A stretch of DNA of 64,000 nucleotides from Clavibacter nebraskensis NCPPB 2581 (GTDB lineage: Bacteria > Actinomycetota > Actinomycetes > Actinomycetales > Microbacteriaceae): assembly GCF_000355695.1 (NCBI RefSeq), contig NC_020891.1, forward strand, positions 434,001-498,000. Reading direction: 5' to 3'. Of this stretch, positions 35,338 to 44,375 are shown in pieces. The position numbers and the translations under genes were made by a program. The notes beneath the pieces were generated by a model. The model did not search any database, was not told the DNA's origin, and saw only the letters and a list, made by a program, of their open reading frames with translations. Positions within the stretch are counted from its first letter, which is position 1. The number at the start of each line of letters is the position of its first letter.

Positions 35338-36155
35338 CCCCGCGCGTGCCCGACGCCGACCGCCTCCTCATCGCCCTCGACATCGACGGCACCCTCCTCG
35401 GCGAGGACGGCTCGCTCGACGACTCGGTCATCCGCGAGGTGCGGCGGATGGAGGAGGTCGGCCACGTGGTCATGCCCTCCACCGGCCGCTCGGTCGCCGA
35501 CACCCTGCCGATCGTCGACCGCCTCGGGATCCACCCGGAGTACATGGTGTGCTCGAACGGCGCGATCGTGCTCGAGCGCGACGCCAGCGCCCCCACCGGG
35601 TACGGCCGCCGCTTCGTCGAGACGTTCGATCCCTCCGACGTGCTGCAGCGGATCCGCCCGCACCTCGCGAGCGGCCGCTACGCCGTCGAGGACGCGGAGG
35701 GCGTGTACCTCTACTCCGGCGGCGACTTCCCGGACGGCGTGCTGGAGGCCAACGGCCGCCACGTCGCGTTCGAGGAGCTGCTGCACGTGCCCGCGACGCG
35801 CGTGGTCGTCATCTCGCCCGGCCACGACATGGAGGACTTCCAGGACGTCGTCGAGCGCATGGGCCTGCACCGCGTGAGCTACTCCATCGGCTGGACCGCG
35901 TGGCTCGACATCGCGCCCGACGGGGTGAACAAGGCCACGGCGATGGAGCGCGTGCGCGAGCTCCACGACATCGCCCGCACGCACGTCATCGCCATGGGCG
36001 ACGGGCGCAACGACATCGAGATGCTCGAGTGGGCCGGAGAGCACGGACGGGGCATTGCGATGGGCCAGGCGCCGGCCGAGGTCATCGCCGTCGCCACGGA
36101 GGTCACGGGGCCCATCACCGAGAACGGCGCGGCCGCGGTCCTCGCCCGGCTCTGA
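35334..36155 (+). CDS. Cof-type HAD-IIB family phosphatase
   Basis: 273 residues. HAD motifs: nucleophile LDIDGTLL (about 15-22), motif II PSTGRS, and motifs III/IV with Lys in [10 protein letters not shown] and acidic GDGRNDIEM. These mark the Cof/YidA-like class IIB group, usually sugar-phosphate or nucleotide phosphatases. It is translationally coupled to serS by a four-base overlap; a functional link is possible but unproven. Confidence 0.88.
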   Translation: MTPRVPDADRLLIALDIDGTLLGEDGSLDDSVIREVRRMEEVGHVVMPSTGRSVADTLPIVDRLGIHPEYMVCSNGAIVLERDASAPTGYGRRFVETFDPSDVLQRIRPHLASGRYAVEDAEGVYLYSGGDFPDGVLEANGRHVAFEELLHVPATRVVVISPGHDMEDFQDVVERMGLHRVSYSIGWTAWLDIAPDGVNKATAMERVRELHDIARTHVIAMGDGRNDIEMLEWAGEHGRGIAMGQAPAEVIAVATEVTGPITENGAAAVLARL

Positions 36156-36326
36156 CCTCCGGCGGCGGCCGATTCCCCGGCTGGGGAGAGTTCAGCCGCC
36201 TCCGATCCTCCGCGTGCGAGAGTGACGCATCCCGCGCGGTCACCCGGCCGCACCACCGCGGGCCGACCGGCCACCGGTAGGATCCTGATCGATCGCACGT
36301 CGCCCGCCACGCGGGAGCGCGCATCG

Positions 36327-36411
36327 GGAGGGCTGTCCGAGCGGCCGATGGAGCCAGTCTTGAAAACTGGTGGGCAGAGATGTCTCGTGGGTTCGAATCC
36401 CACGCCCTCCG
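36327..36411 (+). tRNA. tRNA-Ser (anticodon UGA)
   Basis: 85 nt. Acceptor GGAGGGC (36327-36333) pairs with GCCCTCC (36404-36410), with discriminator G. The anticodon arm CCAGT-CT-TGA-AA-ACTGG gives UGA, and a long class II variable arm is present. T arm GGGTTCGAATCCC; CCA is not encoded. A candidate promoter -10 TAGGAT lies at 36278-36283. The gene is immediately followed by the LCP-family gene. Confidence 0.95.
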
Positions 36412-36427
36412 CCCGGAGAGGATCCGC

Positions 36428-37684
36428 ATGAGCGACGCGCCCCTGCGCCCCCGGCGAACCGCCGCGGCCCCCGTCATCGCCCGCCACGGCCGGCTCGGAC
36501 GACCGAGCGCGGCGCGCACCCTGCTCAAAGGCGTCGCCATGGGCGTCGCGGTCCTGCTCGTCAGCGGGCTCTCTGTCGGCACGATCGCGCTCTGGGATCT
36601 GAACAACTCCGTCCAGGCGAACACCGTCGACATCAGCGACGGCACCGAGCAGACCACGGTCGGCGTCGGCGCGCTCGACGGCGGGTTCAACGTGCTGCTC
36701 GCGGGATCCGACACGCGCCAGGGCCAGGGTGACGGCTACGGCAAGACCGACGGCGCGCTCAACGACGTGAACATGGTGCTGCACGTCTCGGCCGACCACT
36801 CGCAGGCCACGGTCGTCAGCCTGCCGCGCGACATGGTCGTGCCCATCCCGGCGTGCGCGCGCAGCGACGGATCCGGCACCGCGCCCGCGATGTCCGCCGC
36901 GCCGCTCAACACGGCGCTCTCCGACGGAGGCCTCCCGTGCGTCGCGAAGACCGTCGCCCAGTTCACGGGCCTCGACATCCCCTACGCGGCGCTCATCGAG
37001 TTCAACGGCGTCATCGAGATGTCCAACGCGGTCGGCGGCGTGCCCGTCTGCCTCGCGAGCCCCCTCAAGGACAAGCGGACGGACCTCGACCTCCCTGCCG
37101 GCGAGAACACGCTGCAGGGCAAGGAGGCGCTCCAGTTCCTCCGCACGCGCCACGCGGTCGGCGACGGCAGCGACCTGGCCCGCATCAGCAACCAGCAGGT
37201 GTTCCTGTCGGCGCTCGTGCGCACGATGAAGCAGTCGAGCACGCTCTCGGATCCCACGCGCGTCTACGGCCTCGCCAAGGCGGCGGTCGACAACATGCAG
37301 CGCTCCACCTCGCTCGACTACCAGACGATGGCGTCCATGGCGCTGGCGCTCAAGGACATCCCGCTCGACCAGGTGCGCTTCCTGCAGTACCCGGGCACGA
37401 CGGCGGGCACCGGCGTCTACGCCGGCAAGGTCCAGCCGCTGAAGGCGGACGGCGACCAGCTCATGGAGCTGCTGAAGGCGGACGCGCCGTTCGAGGTCAA
37501 GGCCGGCAACACCGGTCTGGGCGCGGTCACGGAGCAGCCCGCAGCGTCGACGCCCGCGCCGTCGGCGAGCGCTCCCGCGGCGGGCGGCGGATCCCAGCCG
37601 GCCACGTCCGCGCCCACGGTGCTGCCCGAGGCGATCACGGGCACCGACGCGGGAACGGTCACCTGCTCCAAGGCGTTCAAGTGA
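36428..37684 (+). CDS. LCP (LytR-CpsA-Psr) family protein
   Basis: 418 residues. Short cytoplasmic N-terminus, one membrane anchor (GVAMGVAVLLVSGLSVGTIAL, about 36-56), then an extracytoplasmic LCP domain: FNVLLAGSDTRQG, ALNDVNMVLHVSADH, VVSLPRDMVVPIP, FNGVIEMSNAVGGVPVCL and the conserved FLRTRHAVGDGSDLARISNQQVFL arginine motif. LCP enzymes attach glycopolymers (teichoic-acid-like or arabinogalactan-type) to peptidoglycan. Ser/Ala/Pro-rich C-terminus. RBS GGAGAGGA supports ATG 36428. Confidence 0.9.
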   Translation: MSDAPLRPRRTAAAPVIARHGRLGRPSAARTLLKGVAMGVAVLLVSGLSVGTIALWDLNNSVQANTVDISDGTEQTTVGVGALDGGFNVLLAGSDTRQGQGDGYGKTDGALNDVNMVLHVSADHSQATVVSLPRDMVVPIPACARSDGSGTAPAMSAAPLNTALSDGGLPCVAKTVAQFTGLDIPYAALIEFNGVIEMSNAVGGVPVCLASPLKDKRTDLDLPAGENTLQGKEALQFLRTRHAVGDGSDLARISNQQVFLSALVRTMKQSSTLSDPTRVYGLAKAAVDNMQRSTSLDYQTMASMALALKDIPLDQVRFLQYPGTTAGTGVYAGKVQPLKADGDQLMELLKADAPFEVKAGNTGLGAVTEQPAASTPAPSASAPAAGGGSQPATSAPTVLPEAITGTDAGTVTCSKAFK

Positions 37685-37858
37685 CGCGTCACCACGCGGA
37701 AAGCGGTCGGCGCATTTCCTGATATGCGTGATACCGACGAAGCCTCTATGCCTTAGCGAATGGAATCGATCTCGTCAATGACCTTCTGAGAAAAGGACTC
37801 CGCTGGTTGGATGTGCATCGGCTGGTCCGGATCGGGCCGCCCTTTCACATTCATTCAA

Positions 37859-38293
37859 GTGAGGAATGCCATCAAACGATCTCGTGCACGTCGGAGTGCG
37901 CTCGCGGTCATCGGAGCGACCGCGGTCGCGGCCTTGGCGTTGACGGCCACGCCGGCGATGGCGGACACCACCACCGTCGGGGGCGACCTGAACAAGAGCG
38001 GGTCCCTCGTGCAGTACGACTACACGCGCACCCACACCTTCACCGGTCTGATCACCCTCGGCATCACCCAGATGCCGGGCTCCAACCTGCTTCGTCTGGG
38101 TCTGCGCAACATGAACGCCTCGGGCGGGCCGCAGTTCACGGATTCCCTGTAGTGGACGGAGAACGCGACCAAGGAATTCACCTCGGGCGGGACGACGGAG
38201 ATCCTGCGATCGACGCGCTTCGCGTTCCAGGGTCGGATGGGGTCGTGCGGCCTCTTCTGCGGTGTCCATTGGGAGGGGGCCCTGAACTACTGA
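37859..38293 (+). pseudogene. secreted peptide gene interrupted by an amber codon
   Basis: From GTG 37859 the frame encodes a signal peptide (RNAIKRSRARRSALAVIGAT ... TPAMA then DTT) and about 65 mature residues, then TAG at 38150-38152. Reading through, the same frame continues sensibly (TGG ACG GAG AAC ...) for another 46 codons to TGA 38291, ending with CGLFCGVHWEGALNY. A TGG-to-TAG change is the simplest explanation. The intact product would be about 144 residues with two cysteines near the end. It lies ahead of lipoprotein, adaptor and ABC genes, a context typical of bacteriocin or peptide-export loci, but no family is recognised. The start codon is uncertain (ATG 37811 is also in frame). 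Confidence 0.7.
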
Positions 38294-38376
38294 CGACCGA
38301 CCGGCGCGGCGGGTCCGAGACCCTCAGGCCCGTCGCGCCCGGAGTCGTCCCACCGACCACGGAGGAACGAAGGAAA

Positions 38377-38851
38377 ATGAGAGCCACGATATCCGGACGG
38401 GTCATCGTCGTCGCGTGCGCGACATTCACCGGATGCTCGTCCGGTGGCGGCGGCGGAGGCGGGTTCACGTCGCGTGACGAGATCAACGAGTCGTTCGTAG
38501 ACAGCGTCTCCGAGCTGCAGTTCCCGCCGGGCACCACGCCCCCCGACGGCCATCCCCGGCATTGACGCGGACGCAGCGGGCACATCGTACCAGAAGATCT
38601 ACGGCGACACCCGCGCCCACTACGTGTGGCAGTGCGCGTGGGAGAAGGAGTGGCTCGCCAAGCGGGCGGCGGACCCGGCTGCTGCCGCCGCCGCTCTGGA
38701 GCAGCTGGCCACAGCGCCGGACATGCCCTACCTCGCGGACCCGCAGCGGACGGATGACGCCACGAGGCGGATCTTCCAGGAGAACCTCGACAAGGCCAAG
38801 CTCGGCGATCCGAGCGCCATGCAAGAGGACGTGGACGTGAACTGCTCATGA
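38377..38851 (+). pseudogene. small lipoprotein gene with frameshift in a C6 run
   Basis: ATG 38377 follows AAGGAAA. The first frame encodes a lipoprotein signal (VIVVACATFTGC, lipobox FTGC) and SGGGGGGG, then stops at 38565. From about 38540 the next frame continues AIPGIDADAAGTSYQKIYGD...YVWQCAWEKEWLAKRAADP to TGA 38851. Removing one C from the six-C run at 38539-38544 joins them as a single ~158-residue lipoprotein. Function unknown. Its TGA overlaps ATG 38848 of the following gene in the usual ATGA manner. Confidence 0.75.
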
Positions 38852-38869
38852 CGCACCGGGCGCGGTCGC

Positions 38870-39727
38870 GTGCGCGGTGGGGGGGCTCCGGGTGCGGCGG
38901 GCCTCGCGATGTTCCTGGTCGGCTGCGCGCCGTCCGCCGTGCCGGAGGACCAGCCCGGGTCGTCCAGCCCCTCCACGGTCGAGGTCACGACGAGGGACCT
39001 GGCACCGGTCATCTCGCTGACCGGATCCGTCACCGCGAGCGCGACGTTCTCGGTCCTGGCGCCGCGGAGCGGTGACGTGCAGTTCGCGTCCGGGGTGAAG
39101 GCGGGGGCGCGGGTCGCAGCCGGGGATCTCCTCGTGACGGTGGGAGGTGCCGAGGTGCGCACGCCCGTCGATGCGGTCGTCGGCGAGTCCCGCGCAGCGC
39201 CGGGGGCATCCGTGCCGAACCGCTATCCGGTCGCCTCCCTGTCCTACTCGGGCTTCGCGGTCGCGGGGGCCATCGACCCGGATCTCTCGTGGCTCCTGCT
39301 CTCGGCCCCCGTGACCGGCCGTGGGCAGATCTCCTCAGGCCCGGGGCCCTTCGACTGCGCCGCCGTCGTCACGTCCGCGAGCGCACCCGCGGGAGGGGCG
39401 GGTGACTCGATCGGATCATCCGGCGCCGCCGACCCGGCCAGCATGCTCTGCCTCGTCCCGAAGGAGGTGGACGCGGCCGTGGGGGCCCAGGCGATCACCG
39501 TCCTCACGGCCACGACCGTGCCCGCTGCCACGGTGCTCCCGCTGTCCGCGGTCGCCGGGCGCTCCGGCTCCGGGGAGGTGACGGTGCTCGAGGGGGACGA
39601 GCGCCGGCCGACCTCGGTGGCGCTCGGGTCGAGCGACGGGCAGTACATCCAGATCCTCTCCGGCGTGGTGCCGGGGCAGGTCGTGGATGCGACGGCGCCG
39701 AACCTGAGCGACAAGCGGGTCCCGTGA
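38870..39727 (+). CDS. MacA/HlyD-like adaptor lipoprotein (start region disturbed)
   Basis: 285 residues from GTG 38870: hydrophobic leader [11 protein letters not shown] (lipobox LVGC), then a periplasmic-adaptor-like barrel-sandwich domain ([19 protein letters not shown], ...[23 protein letters not shown]) and a beta-barrel end. It would link an ABC exporter to the envelope. GTG 38870 has no ribosome binding site. ATG 38848, which overlaps the previous stop, reads RARSRARW and then leaves frame at a seven-G run (38879-38885); deleting one G joins it perfectly to the lipoprotein signal. The native start is therefore probably 38848 with a +1 indel. Confidence 0.65.
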   Translation: MRGGGAPGAAGLAMFLVGCAPSAVPEDQPGSSSPSTVEVTTRDLAPVISLTGSVTASATFSVLAPRSGDVQFASGVKAGARVAAGDLLVTVGGAEVRTPVDAVVGESRAAPGASVPNRYPVASLSYSGFAVAGAIDPDLSWLLLSAPVTGRGQISSGPGPFDCAAVVTSASAPAGGAGDSIGSSGAADPASMLCLVPKEVDAAVGAQAITVLTATTVPAATVLPLSAVAGRSGSGEVTVLEGDERRPTSVALGSSDGQYIQILSGVVPGQVVDATAPNLSDKRVP

Positions 39728-40431
39728 CGGAGGTCCTGGTCGCGCGGGGCCTCACGGTCGACGTCCATCTCACGCGGAAGCAGTCCCTGAGGACCGTCGA
39801 CGGGGTGGACCTCGTGGTCCTGGCCGGGGCAGCCCATGCCATCGTGGGGCGATCCGGGTCGGGGAAGACGAGCCTGCTCTCCGTCCTCGGCCTGCTCGAC
39901 GCGCGGTTCACGGGCGAGCTCCGCCTCGGCGGCACGGACGTCCGGAGCCTGTCGGACGCGGCACGAGCACGACTCCGCAACGAGGGGATCGGCTTCGTCT
40001 TCCAGTCGTACTCCCTCATGCCCCAGCACACCGCCCTCCAGAACGTGCTCCTGGCCACGGAGTACGGGCCCAGGTCGCGCCGCGGAGGAGCGAGGGCTCG
40101 CACCGACGCGTCCCGGCGGGCCCTCGACCAGGTGGGGTTGTCGGACAAGGCCGCCGCCTTCCCGCGGCAGCTCTCGGGCGGCGAGCAGCAGCGCGTCGCG
40201 ATCGCGCGTGCCCTCGTCAACGAACCCCAGCTGATCCTCGCCGACGAGCCCACCGGGGCGTTGGACGAGTCGACCGGCGAGCAGATCATGTCGCTCCTGA
40301 TCGATCGAGCTCGACGCGCGGGCTCCGCTCTGGTGATCGTGACGCATGATCCGCTCATCGCGGCGCGCTGCGAGCGACGCTTCTCGATGAGCGGCGGTCG
40401 CCTCGAGCAGGTGGCGGGGGAGATCCGATGA
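39724..40431 (+). CDS. MacB-type ABC transporter ATP-binding protein
   Basis: 235 residues, complete. Walker [10 protein letters not shown] (about 42-50), Q-loop [18 protein letters not shown], signature [15 protein letters not shown], Walker [14 protein letters not shown] and switch His in IVTHD. This is the LolD/MacB subgroup that partners FtsX-like permeases. GTG 39724 overlaps the adaptor stop; its own stop overlaps the permease start (ATGA). It is the only fully intact gene of the decayed export locus. Confidence 0.88.
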   Translation: MTEVLVARGLTVDVHLTRKQSLRTVDGVDLVVLAGAAHAIVGRSGSGKTSLLSVLGLLDARFTGELRLGGTDVRSLSDAARARLRNEGIGFVFQSYSLMPQHTALQNVLLATEYGPRSRRGGARARTDASRRALDQVGLSDKAAAFPRQLSGGEQQRVAIARALVNEPQLILADEPTGALDESTGEQIMSLLIDRARRAGSALVIVTHDPLIAARCERRFSMSGGRLEQVAGEIR

Positions 40432-41607
40432 GGGCCGCCTGGAAGGACCTGCGGCTCAATCCCCTCCGGTCTTCGCTCACGGCGCTGAGCCTCTTCGTCG
40501 GGATCCTGTCGATCGTCGTGATCGTCGCCGGTGGGGCCGTCGCCCGTGACTACCTGCTCGCCGTCGCGGAGCAGCGGGACGGCCGGGCCCCCACCGAGGC
40601 GATCAGCGTCGGCGTCGAGCCGACGACGGACCCGAGCGGCGTCGCGCGCTTCATCGACCACCTCCCGCAGTCATCAGCGCGGGCGGTCTCGGCGCGCGTG
40701 GACCTGGCCTCACCGCTGGACGTGGCCCCGATCCCCTCCCCCGGGCAGCCGGTGTCACGCAGCGGCGTGCAGGCCGTGCTGGTCGCGGGCGACCTGCCGG
40801 GTGTCCGGCGTCTTTCTCTGGTGTCGGGGCGCTGGCTGTCAGCGGACGACGTGACGGCGCCCTTCGAGGTGGTCGTGAACGAGGAGGCGGCACGTGTCCT
40901 CGGCGTCGAGGGGTCGGGCGTCAGCCTGTCCGGCGCCCGGGACGGCGTCGCGTCGACGGGGCTCGTCGTCGGCGTCGTCAACGACGGGGAGGACTCGCAG
41001 GCGAACGCGTACGTGAAGGCCGCACCACTCCTCGCGCGCGCCTCAACTGGTCAGCGTCACGGGAGTCCAGCTCCTCTGGCACTCACCCGGTGACGCGGAA
41101 GCCGACATCGACTCGGCCGTGGCCGACATGGCGTCGGATGCGGGACTGGGCGCACCGGAGAGCGCACGTCGGGTCGACACGGTACGGACGTACCTGGAGC
41201 CCATAGCCGCCGTGCAGGCCATGTTCGGCGTCGCGGCAGCGCTCGCGCTCTTCGTCGCGGCGCTGGGGATCGTGAACGTCGGGCTCTCGAGCATCCGCGA
41301 GCGTGCGCGCGAGCTGGTGATCCGGCGGGCGATCGGCGCGACGCGCGGCCAGGTGTTCCGGCTCGTCATTTCGTCGTCCATCCTCCTCGCGGTCATCGTC
41401 GCCACCGCCAGCATCGCCGTGAGCGTCCTCCTCGTCGCCCTCGTGCCTCGGTTACTGCCACCGGACTCGCCCGTGACCGTCCCGGCGTATCCGCTGCCCG
41501 CGGCGGTCTGGGCTCTGGTCGTCTCGGTGCTCACGGCGGTGGTCAGCTCCGCGTTCCCCGCGTGGCGGGCCGCGCGCGTCGAGCCCGCGGTGGCTCTCCG
41601 CGAGTGA
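40428..41607 (+). pseudogene. FtsX/MacB-type ABC permease, frameshifted
   Basis: The first frame (40428-41093) encodes an N-terminal membrane helix ([20 protein letters not shown]) and most of the periplasmic MacB_PCD domain. The second frame, entering near 41035-41045 within CTCGCGCGCGCC, continues LVSVTGVQLLWHSPGDAEADIDSAVADMA, then the three C-terminal helices (FGVAAALALFVAALGIVNVG, VFRLVISSSILLAVIVATAS, ...) and ends VEPAVALRE, the normal end of FtsX permeases. Skipping one base, or restoring a lost dinucleotide, in the GC repeat rejoins them. Followed by a hairpin terminator. Confidence 0.8.
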
Positions 41608-41618
41608 TCGACGGCGCC

Positions 41619-41642
41619 GAGCGCTCTGGCCTCAGAGCGCTC
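41619..41642 (+). terminator. hairpin terminator of the decayed export locus
   Basis: GAGCGCTCTG (41619-41628) pairs with CAGAGCGCTC (41633-41642) around GCCT, 12 bases after the permease stop. Confidence 0.7.
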
Positions 41643-42029
41643 GCGGTCGTCTCGGTGCTCGTGCGCGGGGAGGGCGACGGGGCCCCGCCGCACACCCTAT
41701 GCAGCAGGGACCCGTCTATCTCGTTCAGCTTTCGACCCGAATCCTCCGCCGGACGAGAATCTCGTGTTCTCGCCCACGGGGGGGCTCGCGACGTCGTCGC
41801 GTGCGTGAGGGTGAGCGGCGCCGGTTCGGGGGATCCGGGACCGCGGCCACGTGGGCGAGCGGGACATCTCTGGGCTGACACGTCGACACGCGGGGGCAAG
41901 CCGGTCGGGTCCGGCACACGCGTCGTCAGAGACACTACGTGTCCGTCGAATGGGGGACAACCGCACCGCACCCCCCCGTTCGGGTAGGCGTCGCGGTGCG
42001 CGGGGATGTGACGAGGCCGCCGCGTCCGG
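41643..42029. other. gene-free stretch before tRNA-Ser(GCU)
   Basis: About 390 bases without a convincing coding frame: short frames have mixed third positions and no ribosome binding site. It includes locally AT-richer bases (around 41725-41770) and ends in the tRNA promoter. Nothing else is recognised. Confidence 0.5.
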
Positions 42030-42035
42030 TACAGT
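42030..42035 (+). promoter_or_regulatory. -10 box of tRNA-Ser(GCU)
   Basis: TACAGT 15 bases upstream of the mature tRNA 5' end fits the TANNNT -10 form used throughout the window. Confidence 0.5.
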
Positions 42036-42049
42036 GGACGGGTACGTCT

Positions 42050-42138
42050 GGAGACGTCGCATAGTTCGGCCTAGTGCACCACCCTGCTAAGGTGGAGTAC
42101 CCGTATGGGTACCGTGGGTTCAAATCCCACCGTCTCCG
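42050..42138 (+). tRNA. tRNA-Ser (anticodon GCU)
   Basis: 89 nt. Acceptor GGAGACG (42050-42056) pairs with CGTCTCC (42131-42137), with discriminator G. Anticodon arm CCACC-CT-GCT-AA-GGTGG gives GCU (AGC/AGU codons). Long variable arm TACCCGTATGGGTA and T arm GGGTTCAAATCCC. CCA is not encoded. It sits between the decayed and the intact peptide loci. Confidence 0.95.
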
Positions 42139-42437
42139 CCATCTCCGGTCGCCGGTGATCGCGACCAGTCGGTCCGGATCACTGGCCTTCTCCCCGGCGC
42201 CGACGGCCCCCTTCCCGGTCCGCCGGACGCCGGCGTGGGTCCCGACGTCACGCGATCGAACCGCGACGGTGATGCCCGATGACCCCGCGGGTCGCCACGC
42301 CGGTCCGGTGAGCCTGGCCTGGCAGAGCCTGCCCGTCGTGGCTTCGGCGATGTGGAGAACTGCTCCTCGCGGGTCGGCAGGACACTAGCTTCAGCGCAGA
42401 GCGCGCATGCCATGCGTCGCCACAGCGAGGGATGAAG
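42139..42437 (+). promoter_or_regulatory. leader/promoter region of the RiPP-like operon
   Basis: 299 bases between tRNA-Ser(GCU) and the precursor gene with no convincing gene. TAGCTT at 42386-42391 is a candidate -10 box, which would give a short leader of about 40 bases. GAGGGATG (42427-42434) is the ribosome binding site of the precursor start at 42438. No clear operator palindrome is seen. Confidence 0.4.
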
Positions 42438-42704
42438 ATGTCAGCATTGGTCAGGTCAGAGCACGCATTCGAGTCGGATGTCGCCGAGCTGGAGGCGGCT
42501 CTCGCGCTGCCGTCCTTCTCGCCGGCCCTCCTCGACGAAGACGCGGAAGCGGCGGTCGAGGCGGATTGGGGCATCGTCGCGGCAGTCGCCGCTCTGCTCG
42601 GCCTCGCGATCGCGGTGGTCGCGTACATCTGCAGCGTCTGCGAAGCGAGGTCGTTCGACGCGTGTCGCGACGCGGTCGTGAACTACTTCGGCGGGGGCTG
42701 CTGA
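42438..42704 (+). CDS. candidate ribosomal peptide (RiPP-like) precursor
   Basis: 88 residues. Residues 1-43 are acidic and look like a leader (AELEAALALPSFSPALLDED). From about Trp44 the sequence is strongly hydrophobic (WGIVAAVAALLGLAIAVVAY), then carries four cysteines: 65, 68 (ICSVC), 76 (FDAC) and 88, the last residue of the C-terminal VNYFGGGC. It begins a seven-gene operon with a PqqD-like/M50 protease, ABC transporter and ICMT-family enzyme. ATG 42438 is preferred over ATG 42432 because GAGGG lies at proper distance. Four bases separate its stop from the protease start. No known precursor family is recognised. Confidence 0.7.
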   Translation: MSALVRSEHAFESDVAELEAALALPSFSPALLDEDAEAAVEADWGIVAAVAALLGLAIAVVAYICSVCEARSFDACRDAVVNYFGGGC

Positions 42705-42708
42705 CCCC

Positions 42709-43638
42709 GTGCGATACCGGGCAGTCCACGTCGACGCGGCGTTCGCGCTCGCGCCGGGTGTGACTGTGGAGACGGGGTGCGTGCGCGACGTCATGGGACG
42801 CGCGCACCCCGTCGACGGGTACGGGGAGCTCATCGCGAAGAACTGCCGTGTGGCTGTCGCCTCTCGAGAGCTCACCAGCGTCATGGCCGAGCTGTCCGGC
42901 ACCCCGGCGGAGCAGGTCGAGACGGCGTTGCTCCACTACGCGCAACAGCTCCACTCACGGAACCTCATCTCCGTCCACCAGTCGTTCCTCGTCGAGCTCT
43001 ACTGGGAGTTCGTCCTCTGGCCGACGGACCTCATGCTCCTCCTCGGGACCCGGAGGATGCCTCCACCGAGATTCTCCTCCCGTCGCATCTACCCATCGAC
43101 GGTCCTCCATCTCGCGCGAGCAGTGGTGGAGAGCTTCTCGTTCCTCACCGTCGCCTCCCTCTGCCTGACCTTCGTCGTCATCGCGGCGACGCTGATCCTC
43201 GATCCCCTCGTCCCGCGGCTGGACATCGAGCGCTCCGGGGTCCTGGCCCTCGTCGCGGCGAGTGCCACACTCCTCGTGCTGCTCGCCGCGTTCGTGCACG
43301 AGATGGGGCATCTCCTCGCCTGCCGTCTGCTCGGCATCCCCGTCCTCGGCATCCAGGCGCGGCGCGGCGCGACTTCCGTCCTCATGCCTCGCGCCAGAGG
43401 GCGGCAGCTGCGCGCGGCCGTCCTCGCGGGTCCCGCGGCCGGCGCGCTCTTCTGCATGGCGTCAGCTGCTGTGGCGTTGGGCATCCCCTCTCCGGGCTGG
43501 CAGTTCGCGACCATCGACAACGTGCGCCTGAGTCTGGGTCTGGTCTCACTCCTGATCGGGGTCGCTCAGCTCGTGAGCCTGCTGCCGCTGGCCGGGGACG
43601 GGCGTGCGCTCCGGGACCTCGGGCGGGAGCGCAGGTGA
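42709..43638 (+). CDS. PqqD-like domain fused to M50 (site-2 protease-type) membrane metalloprotease
   Basis: 309 residues. About 5-90 has the PqqD/RiPP-recognition-element pattern: beta-rich start (ALAPGVTVETG), DGYGELIAKN, then helices ELTSVMAELSGTPAEQVETA and LHYAQQLHSRNLIS. Membrane helices follow; AAFVHEMGHLLACRLLG supplies the zinc HExxH (197-201) and SLLPLAGDG the third ligand Asp (about 297), as in S2P/M50 intramembrane proteases. Its likely job is to bind the precursor leader and cleave within or near the membrane. GTG 42709 follows the precursor by four bases; its stop overlaps the ATPase start (GTGA). Confidence 0.8.
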   Translation: MRYRAVHVDAAFALAPGVTVETGCVRDVMGRAHPVDGYGELIAKNCRVAVASRELTSVMAELSGTPAEQVETALLHYAQQLHSRNLISVHQSFLVELYWEFVLWPTDLMLLLGTRRMPPPRFSSRRIYPSTVLHLARAVVESFSFLTVASLCLTFVVIAATLILDPLVPRLDIERSGVLALVAASATLLVLLAAFVHEMGHLLACRLLGIPVLGIQARRGATSVLMPRARGRQLRAAVLAGPAAGALFCMASAAVALGIPSPGWQFATIDNVRLSLGLVSLLIGVAQLVSLLPLAGDGRALRDLGRERR

Positions 43639-44375
43639 GCGTGTTGCGCGTCTCCGACCTCCAGGTGCGCTACCGGGGGTTCACGCTCGGCCCGGTGGAC
43701 CTCGTCCTCGAACGCGGTGACTTCGCCTCGTTGATCGGACCGAACGGGTCCGGCAAGAGCACTCTGATCCGGGCCGCGCTCGGGCTGGAACCCGGTATGG
43801 CCTCTGGGACGGTCGAGATCCTGGGTCAGCCGGCTCTCCGACGCCCGAGGCAGACGTTCTCGAGAGTGTCGTACGTCACCGATTCCCCACGCGACGTGCT
43901 CGCGGAGTTCACGGCGCGCGAATACTGGGACTACTGCCGAATCGCGTTCGAGTCGGCGCGCGGGGAACCCATCGAAGGGTGGGACGAGAGGGCGGACGTC
44001 TATGCCGCCATGCTGGACTTCCCGGCCGACCAACGGCGCCCCATCTCGGCCCTAAGCCTCGGGACGGCGAGGAAGGCGCAGATCATCGCCGCCCTGCTGC
44101 CCGCGCCCGACCTCGTGGTTCTCGACGAGCCGTTCATCGGCCTGGACTTCATCGCCTCCCGAGCCTTCGAAGCCCTTCTCCTCCAGCTCAAGCAGAGCCA
44201 GGTCTCCGTGCTCGCATCGAGCCACGACCTCGATCTCGCGGCACGGGTCGCAAATCGCATCCTCGTCCTCCGAGAGGGCCGGCTGCTCCTCGACGAGCAG
44301 GTCTCCGCGCTGACGGGAGGAGTCGAGGAGGCGGTGATCTGCGCGCTCGCGAGCGCCAGGACGGCGTCGAGCTGA
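43635..44375 (+). CDS. ABC transporter ATP-binding protein of the peptide operon
   Basis: 246 residues. Walker A GPNGSGKSTL (about 34-43) and Walker B LVVLDEPFIGLD are intact; the signature is degenerate (ALSLGTARKAQIIAAL rather than LSGGQ), as often in small peptide-immunity/export ATPases. Switch His is in SSHDLDLAARV. It resembles CcmA/YydI-like ATPases. GTG 43635 overlaps the protease stop by four bases; GTG 43641 is an alternative start. It works with the downstream permease to export or detoxify the peptide. Confidence 0.85.
   Translation: MSVLRVSDLQVRYRGFTLGPVDLVLERGDFASLIGPNGSGKSTLIRAALGLEPGMASGTVEILGQPALRRPRQTFSRVSYVTDSPRDVLAEFTAREYWDYCRIAFESARGEPIEGWDERADVYAAMLDFPADQRRPISALSLGTARKAQIIAALLPAPDLVVLDEPFIGLDFIASRAFEALLLQLKQSQVSVLASSHDLDLAARVANRILVLREGRLLLDEQVSALTGGVEEAVICALASARTASS

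Noticed and set aside
37859-38293. Assignment as a lactococcin-972-type bacteriocin
   Set aside because: Gene order is suggestive, but the mature sequence lacks a convincing family pattern, so it is left unassigned.
36327-42138. tRNA-Ser genes as phage/island attachment sites
   Set aside because: The two tRNA 3' ends are similar only as expected for tRNA-Ser; no integrase or direct repeat of an att core is seen in the window.
42438-42704. Lanthipeptide, sactipeptide or thiopeptide precursor
   Set aside because: No LanB/LanM/LanC, radical-SAM or YcaO enzyme is encoded nearby.
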